Source: Alphaproteobacteria bacterium (GTDB taxonomy: Bacteria > Pseudomonadota > Alphaproteobacteria > TMED109). Taken from it: a stretch of 36,710 nucleotides of DNA. The position numbers and the translations under genes were made by a program. Below the pieces are notes generated by a model. It was given only the letters and a program-made list of their open reading frames with translations, was not told the origin of the DNA and searched no databases. Below are positions 32,876 through 36,710 of the stretch, piece after piece (within the stretch, counting starts at the first letter, position 1; each line of letters opens with the position of its first letter). The stretch spans positions 1 through 36,710 of the forward strand of contig JAJDZX010000002.1 in NCBI GenBank assembly GCA_022824395.1, written 5' to 3'.

Positions 32876-35704
32876 ATGACACTTTGGAGAAACCTGGTGG
32901 TTGCGCTCGTGGCCGCCTTCGTGCTTACGGCCTGCGGCGGCAGCAGCAGCACCGATACGGCGATGCCGACGCCTGATCCGGAACCCGAGCCCACGGAGCA
33001 AGAGACGTGCGAGGGTGACGGCGGTCGGTGGAATGCCGACATGACGTGCACCTCGGCCGGGGATCTCGTGATCGAGATGGCCCTCGCCAAGATTGCGGCG
33101 GCCACCACGGCGGCGGACGCCCAGGCGGCGTACGACGAGGTGAAGGCCGATGTCTCCGCGTCGGATGGCGACAGGCTGCAGGCAGCGGTCAACGCGCGGA
33201 TCGCGGCGCTGGCGACGATGGGCCGTGCCGACACGCAGAGAACGGCGCTGATGACGGCTGCCGGCAATATCGACACGTCCGACCTGTCGACCCAGGCGTC
33301 GGTTGACGCGGCCGAGGCCGCCATCGCCGCGCTCAAGGCGGCGATCGCCGCCGCGGTCGACGTTGACGACACGTCGATGTATCAGGCGCAGGTGACTGCG
33401 GCGGAGACTCTCGTGGCGGCAGCGCAGAGCACGCTCGACCACGCGGCCCAGACGGCGGTGCTGACGAGCGCCCTTACGGATCTTCAGGCAATCAACCTGA
33501 CCGACCTGTCGACGCAGGAAAACATCGACGCCGCCCAGGCCGCCATCGACGCACTTCAGGGGGCACTGGACGCAGCGACCGAGTTGAGCGCTGCCGAGAA
33601 GACCGCGGCCATGACCGAGCTGGCAACAGCCAATCGGACCGTGATGACCGCGCAGGGCAATTTCGACACCGACGCCCAGAAGACGGCGCTCGCCAGTGCC
33701 GTTGCCACCCTTGCTGGTCTCGACCTCGACAACCTGATGACGCAAGAGCAGATCGACGCGGCCGTGGCAGCCATCACCGGGGTTAATTCGGCTCTGGCGG
33801 CGGCGACCAATCTGACCGACGCCGAGAAGCTCGACGCCACCGTCGACGTGACAGTGGCTCAGCGGAAGGTGGACCGGGCGGAGACAACTCTCGCCGAGAA
33901 TGTCGGTAATCAGCGCACGACGCTGATGACGGCCGGCACCGCCCTTGCCGCCATCGACCTCGACGATCTGGACACGGCAGAAAAGATCGCCGCGGCCCAG
34001 ACCGCCGTTGACAACCTCAAGGCGGCGCTGGATGGCGCGACCCACCTGAGCGATTCCGAGAAGGCCACGTACCAGACCCAACTGAGCACGGCCACGGAAA
34101 CCGTCAGGATGGCGGACACCGGTCTCAACCGCGCGCAGCGCATGATCGCGCAGCGCTCGGCGATCACGAGTGCCGTCACGATGGCCCGGACGGCGGTCGC
34201 GGGTGTGAACGACGACTCGACCGATTCCGAGGTGAGCGCCGCGGACAGTGCGATTGCCGCGCTTAAGGCGGCGATTGACGGCGCGGACGACCTTCCCGAA
34301 GGCGATGCCGACGTTGCCAGCGCCCAGGGAACGCTCACCACGCTTGAGGGCCAGCTTGCTTCCGCCAAGACCAGCCGCACGGCCGCGTTGGAAGACAAGG
34401 CCAAGGCGGACAGGACGGCCAACGCGAAACTGGGCAAGGCGCTGCGCGCGGCGCTGGGAGGGCCCGACACGGCTCCCCCCACGTACGCGCTGGCCAACAT
34501 TGGCCAACCTACGTTGGACGCGGATGGCCTCGAGGTTGATGCCGCTACCGGCGCCGGCGCACTCGCGACTACCGCTGGAGATCCTCCCTCCGTGACACTT
34601 GAGGCTGGCGCTTCCGCCAGGTCGCTGGACGGTTGGGCAGGGACGGACTACGCCCTTACCACGGGTACCGGTGACACGATGGTCACCAACGAGGCCAGGG
34701 TGTACACGAACCAGGGGCCGAGGACGCAGGTTTCGTTCGCCGATGCGGGCATTACCGTTTTCACGGGGGATACCGCGGGTAATGACCGCAAGGGCTATGT
34801 GACCTTGGACGAGACTGACGCCACCACGCTCGGGCGCATCAGGGGCGCTGCCTTCGAGCACTCTGGAACCCAGACCTACGAACCGGCCTCGGAGGCGGAT
34901 GCAGTTTACCTTTCCGGCACCTTCGCTGGCGCGCCCGGGCGGTACCGCTGCACGGGGACTTGCACCGTTCAAAATGACGGCGAGGATGGCCCGGGCGCTT
35001 TGGGCGGGGTATGGCACTTCAGGCCCGACGCCGGTGTCAATGCGATGACTCACCAGCCCGATGCCCACTACCTGTATTACGGCTGGTGGGTGAGGAAGGA
35101 CAGTGACGACATGCCGACGGCGGCCAGCGCGTTCAGCGGTAGAGTTGGAAACGAGACTGACGTTAGCACTGATGGTCTCAATCCGGGCTGGACTGGTGCT
35201 TACACCGCCGGCACCACCCTCACCGGCTCGGCGACCTATGAAGGCAACGCCGCGGGCAAATACGCCATCGACAATGTGCTCGACGGCACGGGCCATGGCG
35301 GCCACTTCACGGCGGATGCCATGCTGGAAGCCACGTTCAGCGGCGACGCTGACGATGTGGGTATCACTGGCACGATCGACAACTTCCGGCTCAACGACAG
35401 ATCCGAGGATGCGGGCTGGAGCGTGTCGCTGCACCAGGCCACTTTTGGGGAGGGCGGGGAGATCACAGCTCCTGCTGATGACACCGGTACCGCCGATGTT
35501 AACGAGGGGCTGGGCACGACGTGGTCCATCAACGGCAACAAGGCGCTGGCGACCGGCACCTGGAGCGGTGATATGTATGACGAGGCGGTAACCGGCGACG
35601 CGGACGATGGCAGCAACCTCCCGACCACGGTGACCGGCACGTTCTATTCCGAGTTCAGCACCATCGGTCGCATGGTCGGTGCCTTCGGAGCGGAAAAGGA
35701 GTAG
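32876..35704 (+). CDS. Stalked TbpB-like lipoprotein, module copy 3
   Basis: 942 residues from ATG 32876, shared signal peptide with lipobox VLTAC (Cys20), GGGGAG 9 nt upstream. A short insert with two Cys (EQETCEGDGGRWNADMTCTS) follows the linker and is absent from copies 1 and 2. The stalk to about residue 515 carries the same repeated helical units as copy 2 (LSTQENIDAAQAAIDAL, LMTQEQIDAAVAAITGV, LDTAEKIAAAQTAVDNL). The head is divergent from copies 1 and 2: GRYRCTGTC in place of the longer Cys pair, YYGWWVRKDSDDMPTAASAF, GHGGHFTADAMLEATF, ITGTIDNFR, and the closure FYSEFSTIGRMVGAFGAEKE. Predicted surface lipoprotein whose head may bind a different ligand. Terminator at 35764. Confidence 0.83.
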   Translation: MTLWRNLVVALVAAFVLTACGGSSSTDTAMPTPDPEPEPTEQETCEGDGGRWNADMTCTSAGDLVIEMALAKIAAATTAADAQAAYDEVKADVSASDGDRLQAAVNARIAALATMGRADTQRTALMTAAGNIDTSDLSTQASVDAAEAAIAALKAAIAAAVDVDDTSMYQAQVTAAETLVAAAQSTLDHAAQTAVLTSALTDLQAINLTDLSTQENIDAAQAAIDALQGALDAATELSAAEKTAAMTELATANRTVMTAQGNFDTDAQKTALASAVATLAGLDLDNLMTQEQIDAAVAAITGVNSALAAATNLTDAEKLDATVDVTVAQRKVDRAETTLAENVGNQRTTLMTAGTALAAIDLDDLDTAEKIAAAQTAVDNLKAALDGATHLSDSEKATYQTQLSTATETVRMADTGLNRAQRMIAQRSAITSAVTMARTAVAGVNDDSTDSEVSAADSAIAALKAAIDGADDLPEGDADVASAQGTLTTLEGQLASAKTSRTAALEDKAKADRTANAKLGKALRAALGGPDTAPPTYALANIGQPTLDADGLEVDAATGAGALATTAGDPPSVTLEAGASARSLDGWAGTDYALTTGTGDTMVTNEARVYTNQGPRTQVSFADAGITVFTGDTAGNDRKGYVTLDETDATTLGRIRGAAFEHSGTQTYEPASEADAVYLSGTFAGAPGRYRCTGTCTVQNDGEDGPGALGGVWHFRPDAGVNAMTHQPDAHYLYYGWWVRKDSDDMPTAASAFSGRVGNETDVSTDGLNPGWTGAYTAGTTLTGSATYEGNAAGKYAIDNVLDGTGHGGHFTADAMLEATFSGDADDVGITGTIDNFRLNDRSEDAGWSVSLHQATFGEGGEITAPADDTGTADVNEGLGTTWSINGNKALATGTWSGDMYDEAVTGDADDGSNLPTTVTGTFYSEFSTIGRMVGAFGAEKE

Positions 35705-35763
35705 CCGAAACGGGACGGAGTCGGGCGCGTATGGCAGCCTGATCCCGGTTCCGTGACACTGAC

Positions 35764-35794
35764 GGGGGGCGGTCGCGTGACCGCCCCCCTTTTT
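35764..35794 (+). terminator. Intrinsic terminator of lipoprotein copy 3
   Basis: Perfect 11-bp stem GGGGGGCGGTC / GACCGCCCCCC with GCGT loop, followed by TTTTT. Confidence 0.88.
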
Positions 35795-35802
35795 CTTGGT
35801 GC

Positions 35803-35932
35803 CGTGCCGAGCATGAACAGCTTGGAGGTGCAAGTCCTCTGTCCAGCCTGATGGCGGCGAAGGATTAGCGGAGCGCAAGGGCGTCGTTGCGAGGCGGGGT
35901 CTGAAGGAGACGTGGCGCAAAGCCGCGACAGC
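35803..35932 (+). mobile_element. Group II intron domain I-like fragment, copy 3
   Basis: GCTTGGAGGTGCAAGTCCTC, GCGCAAGGGCGTCGTTGCGA and GGGTCTGAAGGAGACGTGGC: near-identical to 26740-26870 and with a better G-G-A-G-G/C-C-T-C pairing. It stops where the opposite-strand reverse-transcriptase fragment begins. Confidence 0.5.
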
Positions 35933-36389
35933 TCGCGTCCGAAAAGCTACCGTTCCAATTCTCCTGCAACACCTGCATCACCGCCTGCTGGATGAAGCGG
36001 TCGAGCACCGTCGGCACACCGAGCAGGCGAACCCCGCCCGATGCCTTCGGTATCTCCACCCGCCGCACCGGCTGCGGGTCGTAGGTGCTGCTCAGGAGCC
36101 GGGACCGGATCTCGGGCCAGTGGTCTTTCAGGTGAACACCCAGCTCCTCGACCGTCATGCCGTCGAGGCCGGGCCCCCCTTTGTCGCGCCGGACACGCGC
36201 CAGCGCCTTCTTCAGATTGCCGGGCTGGACGACCGCCTCCATCGACGGCCCCGGCCCCGTTGCCGGGAGTTCGGGCACGGCGCGCGCCACGCGGGCTTCG
36301 GTCCCTTGGTCTCCGGCACTCCGGGCTTCACCCTTCACCGCCGGCTCCAAGGCCAGTTCCAACTGGATCTTCTGCCGCCTGGTCCGCAT
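35931..36389 (-). pseudogene. Group II intron reverse transcriptase/maturase, 5-prime fragment (inverted copy)
   Basis: From ATG 36389 leftward: TRRQKIQLELALEP, NLKKALARVRRDKGGPGLDG, ASGGVRLLGVPTVLDRFIQQ, and then NWNGSFSDAS where the frame leaves the family. About 90 percent identical to 27155-27654 but ends roughly 15 residues earlier. No catalytic YADD or later domains. Confidence 0.83.
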
Positions 36390-36575
36390 GAGCGAGCCGC
36401 CCTACTGACCCTTGTCCGTCCTTCGGGCCTTCGTCGGCAACCCGACTACGACGCCCTCTGCTGACCTCCGCGCCGCGCGCACGGCCCTTGCGGAACCGCT
36501 CGGTCCGGAAGCTTCCGGACACCGCGCAGACCTCCCGAGGTAAGACCAGCCGCCTTCGCCGCACACCTGCTGCCG
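36390..36575 (-). mobile_element. Group II intron RNA fragment (inverted copy)
   Basis: Reverse complement carries GGCTGGTCTTACCTCGGGAG, AGGTCAGCAGAGGGCGTCGT and CGAAGGCCCGAAGGACGGAC, the counterpart of 26960-27154. Similarity begins near 36570, directly beside the tandem repeats at 36585. Confidence 0.6.
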
Positions 36576-36584
36576 AATCTCACG

Positions 36585-36664
36585 AAAGTAGCCACCGATT
36601 CTCATTCAAAGTAGCCACCGAATCTCACGAAAGTAGCCACCCCGTTCTCAGCTAAGTAGCCACC
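36585..36664. repeat. Four tandem AAGTAGCCACC repeats, IS21-family-like end
   Basis: AAAGTAGCCACC at 36585-36596, 36608-36619 and 36630-36641, and TAAGTAGCCACC at 36653-36664. The period is 23, 22, 23 bp, with partly conserved ATTCTCA/AATCTCA spacers. IS21-family elements carry such multiple transposase-binding repeats at their ends, and a GGTGGCTACTTT-type sequence is familiar from them. The element itself would extend beyond the window or be lost. Confidence 0.55.
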
Positions 36665-36710
36665 CCTGCCGGCGCTGGATGTTGATGCGGCGGACAGGAT
36701 GCCGTTCTAC

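Noticed and set aside
32837-35920. 1027-codon minus-strand frame opposite lipoprotein copy 3, and the similar 28297-30714 frame opposite copy 2
   Set aside because: Mirror of Ala-rich codons (GCC/GCG read as GGC/CGC), giving Arg/Gly/His-rich text. The sense strand has signal peptide, ribosome-binding site and terminator.
1-36710. tRNA, rRNA or riboswitch genes
   Set aside because: Scanned by eye on both strands; no cloverleaf with a GTTCRANYC-type arm and no rRNA-like conserved blocks were recognised. A covariance search would be decisive.

Overview
The window is about 37 kb of high-G+C (high 60s percent by eye) bacterial DNA. Lipobox signal peptides on proteins ending in transferrin-binding-protein-B-like (TbpB-like) barrels point to a Gram-negative, most likely a proteobacterium; no rRNA or tRNA is visible to place it further. 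Almost everything is accessory DNA: broken integrases, transposase and group II intron fragments, toxin-antitoxin genes, a CRISPR-Cas effector locus and a family of surface-type lipoproteins. Nothing resembles a housekeeping operon.

Left part (1-7145): a small ribbon-helix-helix-like protein (160-525) is followed by a gene-poor stretch holding four GTATGC-N6-GCATAC palindromes (798-915), a frameshifted tyrosine recombinase (1942-2617, minus) and a 1097-residue lipoprotein (2927-6220). That lipoprotein carries an active-looking zinc metalloprotease domain, a TbpB-like barrel, a second protease-like domain without the zinc motif, and a second barrel.

CRISPR part (7146-16767, genes on the minus strand): cas3 (helicase first, HD nuclease last), csb3, csb1 and csb2 form a type I-G (formerly I-U) effector set. 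A three-repeat, exactly 73-nt-periodic CRISPR remnant lies at 7146-7327, beyond csb2. No cas1, cas2, cas4 or csx17 is present. Between cas3 and csb3 sit a lower-G+C metalloprotease-barrel lipoprotein (12316-13566) and a DUF1640-type pseudogene.

Middle part (16768-23941): an intact DUF1640-type coiled-coil gene, decayed transposases, a frameshifted HigA-like antitoxin, an MpaB/latex-clearing-type oxygenase (18891-20069), several small DUF1640-like genes, another barrel lipoprotein (22520-23500) and a truncated HicA toxin.

Right part (23953-36710): one module occurs three times (plus, minus, plus). Each copy has a decayed integrase 5-prime end facing away, a 272-nt intergenic region, a large lipoprotein (helical stalk plus TbpB-like head), a strong terminator and related flanking sequence, which in copies 1 and 3 looks like group II intron domain I. 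The distance between the two divergent start codons is 273 nt in all three. Copy 2 shares its stalk with copy 3 and its head with copy 1, which suggests recombination. An intact ParE/RelE-type toxin-antitoxin pair lies between copies 2 and 3. Two inverted group II intron reverse-transcriptase fragments lie beside copies 1 and 3, and the window ends in tandem 22-23 bp repeats like those at IS21-family ends.
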